Shown here one piece after another: positions 33,405-44,735 of a stretch of DNA of 64,000 nt; position 1 is the first letter of the stretch; every line of letters begins with the position of its first letter. Made by a program: the position numbers and the translations under genes. This DNA is from Timema cristinae. Taxonomy: Eukaryota; Arthropoda; Insecta; Phasmatodea; Timematidae. The DNA lies in assembly GCA_039000515.1 (NCBI GenBank), contig JBCFYV010000012.1:10432676-10496675 (forward strand), in the 5' to 3' direction. The notes under the pieces are model-generated. The model did no database searches. It was not told the DNA's origin and worked only from the letters and a program-made list of their open reading frames with translations.

Positions 33405-35029
33405 GTACATCTAGTCTTCGTGAACCAGCGCAACATAAATCACTTCATATCCTTCACTGCCCAGGCTACTAGGTTTTTGCTAGTGTCTATGAATCCATCC
33501 TCCCCCCCCCCCCCCTTCGCCAAGTGGTCAGGCGACGGACGAAAAAATTGAAATTTAGAATTAAACACATCTGAGTGGATCCGGAGTCCAGGATGACCTT
33601 AAAACGTCACTGCTTTTAAGTGTTAAATTTGGGGGAAAAAAAGTATATATTCCGTACTTCCTCCTTCGAGTAAAAATCCCCCCCCCCCCCCAATCGCTAC
33701 ATGGATCCACACCTACCTTCCACCCGACCAAAATAGAAATTGAATATCAGTTCCCCAACACCGGCAAGTTTGTTTCCCAACTATTAAAAATCCTAAGTTT
33801 TAAAATATATTTGATAGTGGCAAATTTGTTCCAGATTGTTCTAAAAAAAACTGCTTGTTCAAATTTGATTCATAAATGAAATGTTTACGTTTAACTTTAT
33901 TTCAGAGTCCCCTTATGGCTCGTATACAAACAACTTACCCACTTGTCGAACTCGTAACTATACAACCGCAAGCTTACTCGTAATTACGTTCCTCTTAACT
34001 CAAAATAGACTTCCTACAATGAAAAGTCGTAAGACGTAATTTCCACCAATAGGAATTAAGACGAGCTAACCACCGAATAAAATAACAAATATAATAGACT
34101 GTGCAAATAGACTTAATATATATGTATATATTTTTCAATATATAATTCAAATAAAGAAACATATATTTTTGTTATTGCAAATTTGTTTTGTTTTATTTAT
34201 TATTATTACTAAAATAAATAATATTATCAGTATTAATACACAGTACGGAACAAACGCGCTCTTATTTCATGGGTATTAAGTATTAAATGTAATGCAATCT
34301 CTCACAACTACCTAAAAACATAAACAACCCACACGTTTTTTGAAAAGTACTTTAATTTATGTTAAATTAAAATCAACATTTATTTGGAAATCTCTTGTTT
34401 CTGATACATTTGGTGAAAATCATAACCAGCCTGTATTAACATTTTGAAAACAATATTAAATTATTATTGCCCCTAAATTGCGCACATTCTATGAAACTAT
34501 CATTGAATTCCGTTTTTAAAACTTAAGTGCCACCCACCAAAAAATATATAAAATGCAAAGAGCAGACATAAATTATTGTCTTTATTGGTTAATTTTAAAA
34601 TGTAATATATTCTACTATACACTATTGCCAAGAAAATAAAATGTTCTTCTAGATTATTTAACTATGTATTCATTTTATCTGATTATGGTGGTCTGATAAT
34701 TTGTTTCTGATTGTATGGATGCAAGCAAACGTAACTACGCATTCGCAAGAGATGGACAATGTTCAGTTCCAACATACGATTGTGCAGTATAATAATATAC
34801 CAGTAAAAACACATTTATTAATGAAACGATGGATATAGGAAGGTATTGATCTTTAATTTATATTATATATTTATTTTGAGCCAAATTTATTCACCCACTC
34901 AAAGCACGCCAACTATCCCTAACCTGAGCTAGTTCTATCCAGTCAACCTCACTACATCCCATCTCTTTCAGGTCTATTCTGATGTTATCCTACCATCTGC
35001 ATCTAGGTCTTCCCAATGTTCGGGAGAGG
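33405..35029. other. AT-rich intronic DNA
   Basis: Contains C-runs at about 33502-33516 and 33678-33692 and otherwise nothing recognisable on either strand. Confidence 0.45.
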
Positions 35030-35160
35030 GGACGGGGGGGGAGGGGGCACTTGAGAATAAACACCCTTAGTATACTCGGCCGGGATTCGAGCCTCAACTT
35101 CCTCATTACCAGCAAGCTATATAAGATGAGCTTGACGTTTATTCCGTGTGTTGGTAATAA
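35030..35160 (-). repeat. SINE-A2 copy, minus strand, degenerate
   Basis: In reverse: 'gtcaagctcatcttatatag' head and the B box 'gaggctcgaatcccggccg'. Confidence 0.6.
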
Positions 35161-35546
35161 GTAAATCTTTGAATCCTTTATAAAGACAGTTTTTACTATT
35201 GCATATCTCTATTCTTCAGTTAACAGAATAATATAAAGTCTGTTAATGATAGGTTTTTAACTGGATGACAGTTCAAAAATTGTATGTTTGGGTTTTAGGT
35301 TGCCAACACTTGTAAAAGATCACTGTTTAGTTATAAATGTTAAGTTTTTTAACTACACGTTGTATTTTATATTTGAAATAACGTAAACTTCAGTTTTCTT
35401 ACACTGTTTCATGATTTTTAATAATTTCGTTTTACCCAAACTGAAACAATATTTTAAACTTAATTAAAAGTACTTATACTCCTATTTCCGTCATGTTTAA
35501 TCACATGGTTTAAATTCGTCGCTTGCCATTTTGAAGCTACGGTAGT

Positions 35547-35711
35547 TATACCTCGATTTTGGTTGGAAGAACAGCAGAGTAAATTCAAACATATTTCTTT
35601 GCGGCCAACACTGATAACATTTTACTTTATTATTAGTGTTATTGTATTAAAATGGTTTTAGTAACTTTAGTAACTAACTTCTACTGTTCTTCCTACCAAA
35701 ATCATACTATA
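35547..35711 (-). mobile_element. Tc1/mariner-like miniature element (MITE-T), copy 2
   Basis: Reverse-oriented relative of the 16.9-kb copy with ends 'tatacctcgattttggttgg' and 'cctaccaaaatcatactata'. Inner 'gttagttactaaagttac' and 'aaaatgttatcagtgttggc' match in order. About 165 bp, shorter in the middle. Both ends are bounded by TA. Confidence 0.8.
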
Positions 35712-35790
35712 GTTAGACCTTTGATGAAGGTGATGCGAATAATTATTTTATTTTAGTAGAATAAAACCTAGGAATCACTAAACTAGGACC

Positions 35791-36030
35791 CGCCTCGGTG
35801 GCGTGGTTAGCTAACGCGCTTGTCGTGTAGAGCTCACTGATGAGGACGGGGAGATCGTGGTTCGAATCTCGGTCGGGTGAACTGGGGGTGGTTTTTCCTA
35901 AATGGTTTTCCACTCTCCCTCCCCACAAATGCAGGTTCACTTCCTCTAATTCAACCTTCCCAATTCCTAATCCATTAGCGTAGTTAGTACTTAAAGCGTA
36001 TAAACCGAACGGGTAGTAAGACGCGGTGCT
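35791..36030 (+). repeat. SINE-A copy, best preserved
   Basis: The reference copy of this tRNA-derived SINE. Order: tRNA-like head with A-box region 'cgcctcggtggcgtggttag' and 'ctaacgcgct'; B box 'gtggttcgaatctcggtcgg'; unique body with 'ggtttttcctaaatggtttt', 'ccactctccctcc', 'gcaggttcacttcctctaat' and 'tccattagcgtagttagtac'; and the terminus 'gaacgggtagtaagacgcgg' before 'tgctaaaaa'. About 240 bp. It would depend on an unidentified LINE for retrotransposition, and pol III transcription from the A and B boxes is expected for the class. Confidence 0.95.
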
Positions 36031-36296
36031 AAAAAAAACAACTAGGGGTTCAAACTTGGTAGTTTTGTATAAAAATGACTCAAGTACAGATTTAAAATAC
36101 GTTGCAGTAATTTGAGCTCAAGAGAAACATAGATGCAAACTCCACAAAGGTCCAAGCTCAACTGGCGCTTTGGTGGCCAATGCAGGTATATTTCAGTAAT
36201 TTTGTGAGGGAAGGGATTCTAGGAGGTCATTTTATCATTTTTACCCATTGACCAATAAATTTGACCTATGACAAATTTATCACGTGCACGATTCGC

Positions 36297-36824
36297 CTTA
36301 ACGCGCGCCAGGTTTACGATAAACTGAAGATTGTTAGACCGGTCCGTAATTCCGTTCGGTCACTGACAATAATTGTGCTTGAAGGGAGGCTGGACATTAT
36401 AATAGTGATTTAATAATGGAAGTAATAGTAAGAGTTGGTTTGTCTAATATAACGCATTACATCCCTTTCAACTCTTATAGTTCTTTTTTTACTGAGGATA
36501 TTTAATGTGGCCTTTCTGAACACTCTTAAGATATCAGCACACGACTTATAAAATAAATTAATACAGTTCTATGAAATTCTCAACATCCAGTTCCTATGCT
36601 GACAATTTACCAAAGATTAATATATAGCAAAGCCGGAAATCGAACCCGGGACACTTAACACAGAAGATAGACGTATTAATGACCTAACTGAATAATTATC
36701 TGATAAACGTGAACAACAATTAGCTATAAATGTAAGATTTATCTATTCATTAATTTACAAGAAAGTTAGAATATATTATAAAAAGTGTTCACAACCAAAA
36801 TGATGTAGAGTATTTATAATAAAA

Positions 36825-36866
<42 letters not shown>

Positions 36867-36985
36867 TAATAATAATAATGTAAAGCTAATTGTAATAGAT
36901 CAGGAAAAATAAATGTGGGAACGGAATGACGGGCCAGTCTTTCTTACAATCTTCAGTTTATCGGAAACCTGGTGCGCGTGAAGAG
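36297..36985. mobile_element. Element with ~70-bp inverted ends
   Basis: The left arm (about 36297-36362), containing 'ccaggtttacgataaactga' and 'agattgttagacc', is the near complement of the right arm (about 36915-36985), containing 'caatcttcagtttatcggaa' and 'acctggtgcgcg'. The interior is AT-rich and holds a tRNA-like B box on the minus strand near 36625-36655 ('cccgggttcgatttccggc' in reverse) and an (AAT)n tract. The superfamily and target duplication were not determined. Confidence 0.65.
36826..36879. repeat. (AAT)n microsatellite
   Basis: A trinucleotide tract of about 54 bases with one slip, inside the inverted-repeat element. Confidence 0.9.
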
Positions 36986-37624
36986 CTCGTAACTAAACAC
37001 ATCAAAATGTGAAAAGTTTGGTGTTAGAGAAATGAGTCCTACATCAAAATACAATTCAGTTCATGATGATCATTTCATACACTTATACTACCCATATATC
37101 TTAATTAGGAAAAAACTTGTATACAGAGTGAAAATATGTCTGCAATAAAAACCTAATTATATTTCTTTCGTTAGAAAACAATTTTTTCAAAGCAAATCAA
37201 TTAAAATATGGGGATTTTAATAGTTTCCTCATGTTTTTAAAGCTTTTTATAAATAATTATTTAAAAAAACTACTGTGATTGTCCTTGTAGTTTACGAGAA
37301 ACTGTGAATTGTGTTTTAGGATTTTCGAGTATTTGATCGCGGTAAATATGATGCTGCTCAGATTTACCCTGCAAGAGCTTAAAAATGTGGCCGTCTTGCG
37401 CGCTCGTGTCGTGAATTCAAATATCGTCTGCACTTTGCCTATACCGTCCTATCCAGTAATTATAAATTGCTAAGTTTAGCATGATAACCTATTATTTGTA
37501 TTAAAATACATATTTTTACTATTACATACTAAAACAGTTTAGGCTCATGTACATATTTTTATTACTTTTGTGTCTTTTTGTTTTATATATTTAAAAAAAA
37601 ACCTTGTTAGTCTTTTTATTTATT
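36986..37624. other. AT-rich intronic DNA
   Basis: No gene or repeat was recognised. Confidence 0.45.
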
Positions 37625-37858
37625 TAACACTGTGTCTTACAACCCATTCGGGTTATGCTTAAGTACTAATTACGCTAATGGGCCAGGAATTGGTCAGGTT
37701 GAATTTAAAAGAAGTGAACCCACATTTGTGTGGAAAACCATTTAGGAAAAACCACCCCCAGTTTACCCGAGCGAGATTAGAACCTCTTAACTCCCCGTCC
37801 TTGTCAGTCTAGCTCAACACGAAACTAGCGCGTTAGCTAACTACACCACTAAGGCAGG
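37625..37858 (-). repeat. SINE-A copy, minus strand, nearly complete
   Basis: Reverse of the whole family order: terminus 'cactgtgtcttacaaccc', 'attcgggttatgcttaagta', 'ggaaaaaccacccccagttt', B box complement 'gcgagattagaacctc', and head 'cgcgttagctaac'. Confidence 0.92.
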
Positions 37859-38334
37859 TTATTTGTTAGTCAAAATTATTTTTATAAATTAGCAATATTA
37901 TTGTTATTTTTAAAGTTATTAATAAAAAAAATATTTATTAATCAAGATTTTTAAATGTATACTTGAAGAAGCCTTGTGAAAACCAATCACACTCCTCAAC
38001 AACAGGCCCTGGATTCACCCTTGATTAATAAATACCATATCAAAATAATTTAATTGCTCAAAATTGTTCATTTGTTTATAGCTCTGGATACTTGTAGGCC
38101 AGGAATAACACCTAAATGAACTGAAGGAGTATTTAGAGTTTCCTGTGTGTGTACCAAAGTTTTGATGAAGTGTGCCATATAGATACAAGCTAGCAAGTTG
38201 GGACACAACAACTATGTGGGACACCCAAATTATAAAGATTGTATCCTCTCTAACATAACTAAAAGTCTACATAGTTAATTATTACTGTGAAAGTGTTATG
38301 TGTAGGCTACTAAATTTGATAAGGTTTATTCATT
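37859..38334. other. AT-rich intronic DNA
   Basis: Nothing recognisable. Confidence 0.4.
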
Positions 38335-38665
38335 TGATATTTGGGCATATTGAAAGGATGAGTATCGATCAAGTGATGAAACAAATATATGAAGGTAAAT
38401 TGTATGGATCAAGAGGAAGGGGTAGGCTATCCATGCAAGACGTGGCTAAATGTTGTAGATGAATGTGCGAAAAAGAGAAACACTAAGAGCTATAAGAATA
38501 AATGAGCATGTATGACTCGGGGTATGCATGTTGTTGAAGGGAAGGAGGTATGTAAGGATAGGGAAGTGTGGAGAAAGTTAGTGAGGATGGATAAGTACAA
38601 AGTTGTTTGAACTATATGCATGGTTTCTTGCCTACCCCATAAGGGAATGGTGTTATTAATTGTGT
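38335..38665 (+). pseudogene. 5'-truncated LINE, 3' end (copy 2)
   Basis: One frame reads 'FGHIERMSIDQVMKQIYEGK' and 'LYGSRGRGRL', then the non-coding tail with 'caagacgtggctaaatgttg', 'gaatgtgcgaaaaagagaaa' and 'cttgcctaccccataaggga'. It is collinear with the 19.8-kb copy, shares its 3' end, and begins further downstream (a different 5' truncation point), as expected for LINE insertions. Confidence 0.75.
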
Positions 38666-38934
38666 ATTAATTTTAGGATCAGAATTTTAACCACTTGACC
38701 ATGGAGACAGATGTGTTCGCTGATTTCTTACCTTAGTCACAACAAATGATATTTCAAAAACTACAAATTGAGTACATATTTTTTGTTTCGAACTAATTAT
38801 CCAAGAACCAGTGATCATACTAAAACTAAATAAACTTTTTGGTGTTACCCAGTTTGTGAACCACTAAACTACCCACACTGTAATAGTACAGGCAGCTTCA
38901 TTAAAACTACACCTATGGTGATACAAATAAAGGA

Positions 38935-39125
38935 GTCAATTTGGTTTTTCAGTGAAAAGCTCAGGGTTAAAACATTGGTCGAATATAACGAGGTTTTCTC
39001 TAAAACAATTCCCCCCTTCCATTAGCACACAATTGTAGGTACATTTCCTCTAAAATTCTAACTTTCTCATCCTTTCTCGGTTAATGTAAATATTTTGAAA
39101 GTCCAGATGAGTAGCAAGACACAGT
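38935..39125 (+). repeat. SINE-A-like copy, degenerate
   Basis: 'cagggttaaaacattggtcg', 'gttttctctaaaacaatt', 'gtaggtacatttcctctaaa' and 'gatgagtagcaagacacagt' follow the family order with many changes. Confidence 0.6.
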
Positions 39126-39139
39126 GTGAAAAAGCGGGC

Positions 39140-39280
39140 AGAGCCCAAGGAAAATGAAGGAAAGAAGATGCAAAACCAAACAGGAGAAGGAAAATATCAT
39201 AAAAGTACACCTGACTGGAGATTGAACTCCAGGCCTTACATAACAGAATCAAGGATATTAGAGTAAACCTAACTCAGAGG
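39140..39280 (-). repeat. SINE-A-like copy, minus strand, degenerate
   Basis: In reverse, the B-box region 'ggagttcaatctccagtcag' and 'gtgtactttt' are recognisable. It forms a tail-to-tail pair with the preceding copy. Confidence 0.45.
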
Positions 39281-39556
39281 TTTATATAACACTCAAACCA
39301 TCGAGAAAAATAATGAATGACCATAGTGGCAGAAATTTCTATCAATCGAAGAAAAAATACATATATTTACTTTATCAAAACATTGCTTACTTGTCAACCT
39401 CCTAACATTACTTTTAAATTTGATGTTTGATTTTAGAGTATTCCTTGAATTCACTTAGTTTTTTAAAATTATTTTACAGTTTTTTTTTTAAACCACTATT
39501 CAGAATAAATACAATAACCTCAGTAAACAATATTATCTCAAATGTTATTATTGCAG

Positions 39557-40117
39557 TTTGGTTTCCATCAAAATGCACTTCCACCTTGGATCACAGATCT
39601 GCCGCCAAGCTACGAGATGGTGACTGCATCTTCCTCCCAGACACAAAGAGCAATCACAGAAAGCAGTCAGCCCCCACCTTACTCAACCGCTGTGGCCAAT
39701 GAAAGACAAGGGCTGGCACCAGGACAAACATCCTGCGAAGAAGATGGCACGAGTTTAGGCTGCAACAGTCCCCGTTCCAGTGTCCTTTCCGGGACCATGT
39801 CTTACACGTCAGCGATGTCAGATATGTCCGACAGCCCTAGCCAAACCCTGTCTGTTACAGAGTCCAGTAGGACAGTCAGTTCTCGAGCATTGTGTGCGGG
39901 TAGTATTACATCTTGGGAGAGTTACCTTCCTCCCGCGTATGAGGAGTGTTCACAAATTTCACGACTCCCTGAGGTTATTATTACCCCTTGCCATTTGGAG
40001 ATCAACGTAAGGAACCATATTAGTAAAATCAGTAGAAACAGCTCTAGCTGTTCTGGAATTAGTAAACTTGAGTGTGGTGGAGTTTCTCATGAATCAACTT
40101 CCATCAGTGTGTGTTAA
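39557..40117 (+). CDS. PPxY membrane protein, terminal exon
   Basis: Starts directly after 'ttattattgcag' and ends with TAA, giving 186 codons in phase 0 with the exon at 31966-32242 (276 residues in all). The tail is Ser/Thr-rich and cytosolic by prediction, and carries three PPxY motifs: 'DLPPSYEM' (residues 106-109), 'QPPPYST' (130-132 core) and 'YLPPAYEE' (215-218). PPxY peptides bind WW domains of Nedd4-family E3 ligases. Repeated PPxY after N-terminal transmembrane helices is typical of adaptors that bring ligases to membranes or are themselves sorted to lysosomes. A serine-rich block between motifs 2 and 3 ('MSYTSAMSDMSDSPSQT') is a likely phosphorylation region. The C-terminus is rich in Ser and Cys and ends 'STSISVC'. 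I do not recognise the family; function is inferred only from motifs and topology. Confidence 0.8.
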   Translation, partial: FGFHQNALPPWITDLPPSYEMVTASSSQTQRAITESSQPPPYSTAVANERQGLAPGQTSCEEDGTSLGCNSPRSSVLSGTMSYTSAMSDMSDSPSQTLSVTESSRTVSSRALCAGSITSWESYLPPAYEECSQISRLPEVIITPCHLEINVRNHISKISRNSSSCSGISKLECGGVSHESTSISVC

Positions 40118-40730
40118 ATGAAAGAAGCAAATATATCATACAAATTGCGACATCGCGCAGAAATAAGTTATATTTTTAATACATTTATTTTTTGTTTCAA
40201 ACATAAATATTTAAAAAGATATTGGAACCAAATGTTCTAAACTATATATATTTTTTGTGCTCTACAATCGTGTCTAGTGTGTGTATTTAAATAAGTTTAG
40301 AATAAACTTCAATCCTGATCGATAAACATTGGAACAGCTTTAGAGAATGGAAATCAAATCTAGACAAGATAAACATTTTAGAATCGCAAAATAAAATGGA
40401 AATAAAGTTTCTTAGAGTTTATGCTATAGTACAAAGGTATTGTGTGGTCGAGCCATTTTCTGAACAAATTACTTTATTTAATCTAGTTGAGTGATAAGTT
40501 TATTTGAAAGACTTTAGATATAGCAACACATAAAAAAGAGATAGCGGTGCTAAATGATCAGAGTTGATAGCACGTGTTGTACATTAACAATTATCTATTT
40601 ATACGTGGGATAATATTTTATGTGAATCTAGTCTGTTTTACAACTTAAACTTTGTAAGTTATAACTAATAAATATATTTTTTATAAGATACAATTGTATA
40701 CTCTAGGAAATAATTTATTATGTAGAATTT
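40118..40730 (+). other. Likely 3' UTR of the PPxY gene
   Basis: AT-rich with several candidate polyadenylation signals: AATAAA at about 40302, 40391 and 40400, and 'taataaata' near 40668. Which one is used cannot be told from sequence. Confidence 0.5.
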
Positions 40731-40827
40731 AAAACGCCTGTTCCAGCCTGCATTTCCCCAGAATTCCCCATAATTCCCTATAGACCGCCCGAGGGAGTGG
40801 GTAGTATTCCCACTCCCGATTTCCATC

Positions 40828-42140
40828 TCCAAAATTTTTATTCCCCCCCCTCCACCTGAATCCTACACCAGTACGGGCAGAAATGCCCCCTGGGAAGAGT
40901 CCAAATTCAATTCCCGTCGGGTTTACGTATGAATTTCATACGTAATCCTGGCGGAGTACTAATCGTCCCCCCGAACCGACCCCGGAGACTCGACCGGTAC
41001 ATGAGCGTGCCATGTCCGGTCGTCGAACCGGGATAGGTCGGTTCCGAATCCTTCCCTCTTTTTCGGTTTCCCCCTACTCTACAGCTGTCTCCTGACCCTT
41101 CTCAATGCTTTTCCCCTCCTTCCCTCACCCCGTTTCCATTCCACAGGCCCTTTCTCAATTCCTGTTGCCTCCCGCGTCTCGCGGGGGGAACCTTCTCTCG
41201 AACTGGTCCAAAAATTTTTATTTCCCCCCCTCCACCTGAATCCTACACCAGTACGGGCAGAAATGCCCCCTGGGAAAAGTCCAATTTCAATTCCCGTCAG
41301 GGTTACGTATGAATTTCATAGGTAATCCTGGCGGAGTACTAATCGTCCCCCCGAACCGACCCCGGAGACTCGATCGGTACATGAGCGTGCCATGTCCGGT
41401 CGTCGAACCGGGGTTGGTCGGTACAGAATCCTTCCCTCTTTTTTGGTTTCTTCCTACTCTACAGCTGTCTCCTGACCCTCCTCAACGCGTTTCCCCTATC
41501 TCTCTCGCCCCGTTTTCACTCCTCAGACCTATTCTCAATTCCTGTCGCCTCCCGCGTCTCGCGGGGGAATCCTCACTCCAACCGGCCCAATAATTTTTAT
41601 TTGCCCCCCTCCTTGGTTTCTCACGCCCTGTGCGGCAAAAATCGCCCACAGGGTAAAGTTTATTTTATTTTCCCTCCAGGGCTACGTATGAAATATCTGC
41701 GTAGCCCTGGCGGAGTACTAATGTTCTTCACTGACCGACCCCGGCGGCTCACCCGACCGGGGCCAATCCTCCTCCGCTAGTCATCTCCTATTCCTGTGTT
41801 TCTTTTTCGCCCTCCTTTGTTTCTGATTTCCTCCCTCCCTCTCTTTCCTGTGTACTCTATGTATTTATTTTACGGTCCTGGCGACCCTACATGAGCTATG
41901 GGGTGGGTTTTTTGTATAATTTTCCCACCCCCAACCAATTGATAGCAAAATTCAGCCCGCCAGGGCGCCATTGTTTTTTTCACGTTGAGTTTTGTGTTGT
42001 ACGTCTATGTCGTGTCCGTTTTCGAGAGCCCTTCGGGGCTGGTGTTAACTGTCTGTCCTCTATGTTTCACGTGTTTTATTAATGTATATATCATATTTAT
42101 GTGTTACAAAATAAATAACTCTTACAAACAAACAAAACAA
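40828..42140 (+). mobile_element. LINE-type 3' tail with triplicated ~380-bp unit
   Basis: A unit starting 'tttttattccccccctccac' and containing 'cggagtactaatcgtccccc', 'gaccccggagactcgaccgg' and 'cgcctcccgcgtctcgcggg'-like text is present twice almost identically (about 40828-41208 and 41209-41589). A diverged third unit begins near 41590 ('gtagccctggcggagtacta'). After the third unit comes a single downstream region ('cccgccagggcgcc', 'gagcccttcggggctgg') ending in an AATAAA and 'cttacaaacaaacaaaac'. The GC-rich text and A-rich terminus look like the 3' UTR of a 5'-truncated non-LTR retrotransposon. No coding part is present, so the clade is open. Confidence 0.6.
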
Positions 42141-43429
42141 ATGTTTATTTCCTCAGTGTAAACACAGTATATTGTGAACTCTTATAAAGTCTGTTCAAAG
42201 TTCCTTTAAAATAAAAAGGAACTTAGACTAGTTATAAACTTACCTAGTGTATTGGAAATAAATGTTATTCTAGATTGGGAATGGAAAAATATTAAATAAA
42301 TACATAGATTAATGTAAGACCAAATGAATAGATTAGTTTGTGAGATAAAATGGAGTTTGCAGCCAGGAACTGAGAGCTTCCCCTCAAAAAAAACCCTCCA
42401 GACCTAGAACAATTTACGAATCAATGCATAACTATTCTAAACTATATAAACATAGGCTAGACCTACTTTTGATTTAAATACCTTTAAGAACATTTATTTG
42501 AAAGAAGAATACTAAAGTATTATATCTGAAGATGAGTTAACTATGAAGAGAAACCTTTGAATACTGAAAGAAATTTGGAAAAAGCTCAAATTAAAAGTTC
42601 TTATTTTTTATACATATAGCTCCAAACCAAACAAAACAAACAGACCCAAGGTCATTTATAAAATATATAAAATATTAGTTTTTGTTAAATTTTAAAGTTA
42701 AGAACCTTGAATTATCATTTTTTCCAAGCCTAAAAAAAAGGATGGATGGTAAACTATCTAGAATTTAATTATTATGGAAGGAAACATTTTTCACAGTTAA
42801 AGTTATTAAAACAATTTAAATATATTAATCTTTAAGTCATGTGATATGAACTGTGTAGCTGATACTTTTGAAAGTTATTATCAAAAACTTTGACTGTGAT
42901 TAAAAAAAGTACCAGCTTTGGTTCTGCATTGATATAAAAAGTACCATTTTTGACAATATAATAACAGCTAAAATACTTATTTATGTTCATTATTCCATTC
43001 TGAGCTGTATGCACTTTGCTAATGTGTAGGCAGACGCATGGTAGAAGCACTCCGCAAAAAGTGATCAAAAAACCTGTAAAACGATGTGAAAAATTTCAAG
43101 AAAGTAGCGTAGTCTGTTAAGTGAGTGTCAAGAAACTAGTGGTAATGTTTGTGAAAGTGTAACTTGAATCCCAGGTGAGTTATTTAGAAAATACTGTTTT
43201 AACTCAAAACTACAAATTAAGGAATATAAAGCAATATCACTAGGAAGGGGAAATGTTCACCCTAATTTTGGGAAAAGTTAGATATCTGTGTCACCCTTTG
43301 ATTGAAAACTAAGGGAAATATGTTGAAGGCCACTGGAAAAAAATTTTTAGTGGAGATTTCCACTGACTCCAGAGTGGTAAGACAGAAATAGGAACAGCCA
43401 AAAGCTATTAATTGCTCGTTCAGTTTTTT
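42141..43429. other. AT-rich non-coding DNA
   Basis: No exon or repeat end was recognised. Confidence 0.45.
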
Positions 43430-43675
43430 AATAGCTACTGTTTGAGGACAAGTGAGCTATAGGCCGCCAACAACTTTCGGTTACTAAAAAAGAGAGGTTG
43501 AAAAAAAAACTTCAAAATTTTTGATAAAACAAATAGAGTAATAAGGGTCATGCATGCACCAGCAATTGCCTGAAAGACCCCACCACTACAAAAGGCACAT
43601 CAAAGGAGCGGCTCGTAGTCTGTCGGCTGCAATGCGACATTGATAGGCTGCTCGCAGCTGCAACAACGGTCAAGG

Positions 43676-44735
43676 ATGCCTAGGGAGGGTAAGAAGAGTG
43701 TGCCGGAGGAGTTCACTGATGAATCTGCCTTTGAGTCCGAGGAAGAGTACGAGGATATTAAGAGGAAACTGAATGCAAGTAGAAGGATGGAGGCAATGCA
43801 CGACTTCATCGATGGCCTATTTCAGGACAAGAGAAGCAGCGAAGGGGTGACGGGGAAACTCAAACGTGAGGTAGACCGTCTACTCCTGGTGATTGCAAAT
43901 CAAGAGGGACAGATCACACAACTGGTATACGAGAATGAAAGACTGAGGGAGGAGGGTAAGAAGAGGCAAGAGGAAGAGGTGATAAGAAGACCAATATCAT
44001 GCGAGAGCAAGAGAATAATATAAGTAAGGTATATATCTCGTCTAGCAATAGAGAGGACGCGAAGGAGATCTAGACATAGCTAGCGCCAAAGCTAAATCTG
44101 GCAAGGGATAAAATTTGTATCCGGTCAATTAGGCCAGCTAGTAAGGTTGTGATAGTTGAAACTGAAACTGTTGACAACACAGATAAGGTAAGGGAGTCCA
44201 AGCACTTGTGGGTCTCATATGCAAGGAACCAAGAAAGAGAAGACCATTAGTGACACTATATGACGTACCGATGGACATGAATGTGGATGAACTGAAGGAC
44301 ACGATTTACATACAGAAACTAGAAGGCAAAATAACAAGAAAGAACTTTGACGAGGGTTTTGTGCCCAGGCTGGGAAGAGAGAGAGAAGGGTAACAAATCA
44401 TGTTGCCGAGGTCTCCCCATGATTCCGGAGCCTAGTGATTGGTGGAAGAGTTTACCTGAGGTTCACAAGTATCTCAGTCAAGGACCTTCTCGTCGTTACG
44501 AGGTATAACAGATGCAGGAACCTGGGACATAGGGTGAAGTTTTGCCCTATGAAGGAATCTGTCTTTAGGCAATGCGGGAAAGTGAGACATGAAATTAAGG
44601 ACTGTGCAGAAAAAATAAAGAAGTGCATACCTTGCAGTAGTAGAGGAAAAGAAAAATACAAATACCCTAACACTAAGGAATGTCCGACATACCAACTCTT
44701 TCTGGACAGACAAATACAAAATACCAACTAAGAGT
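43676..44735 (+). pseudogene. LINE ORF1 (gag-like), broken
   Basis: Begins at an ATG ('MPREGKKSVPEEFTDES') with an acidic N-terminal part, then a coiled-coil-prone stretch around residues 60-100 ('LKREVDRLLLVIANQEGQIT'). After at least two frame changes the frame at 44435 carries the zinc-knuckle region: 'RCRNLGHRVKFC' (the first Cys of the knuckle is replaced by Tyr), 'RQCGKVRHEIKDC' (first Cys replaced by Phe) and 'KKCIPCSSRGKEK'. These knuckles normally bind nucleic acid in the ribonucleoprotein. Two of the three have lost a metal ligand. Confidence 0.75.

Larger units (their letters stand above)
32243..39556 (+). other. Intron of the PPxY membrane-protein gene
   Basis: Begins 'gtgtgtatg' and ends 'ttattattgcag', with coding phase 0 on both sides. 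It holds SINEs, a TA-flanked miniature element, an inverted-repeat pair, a LINE tail and G- or C-run patches (33.5 and 33.7 kb). No further exon was recognised inside, but a short one could be missed. Confidence 0.6.
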
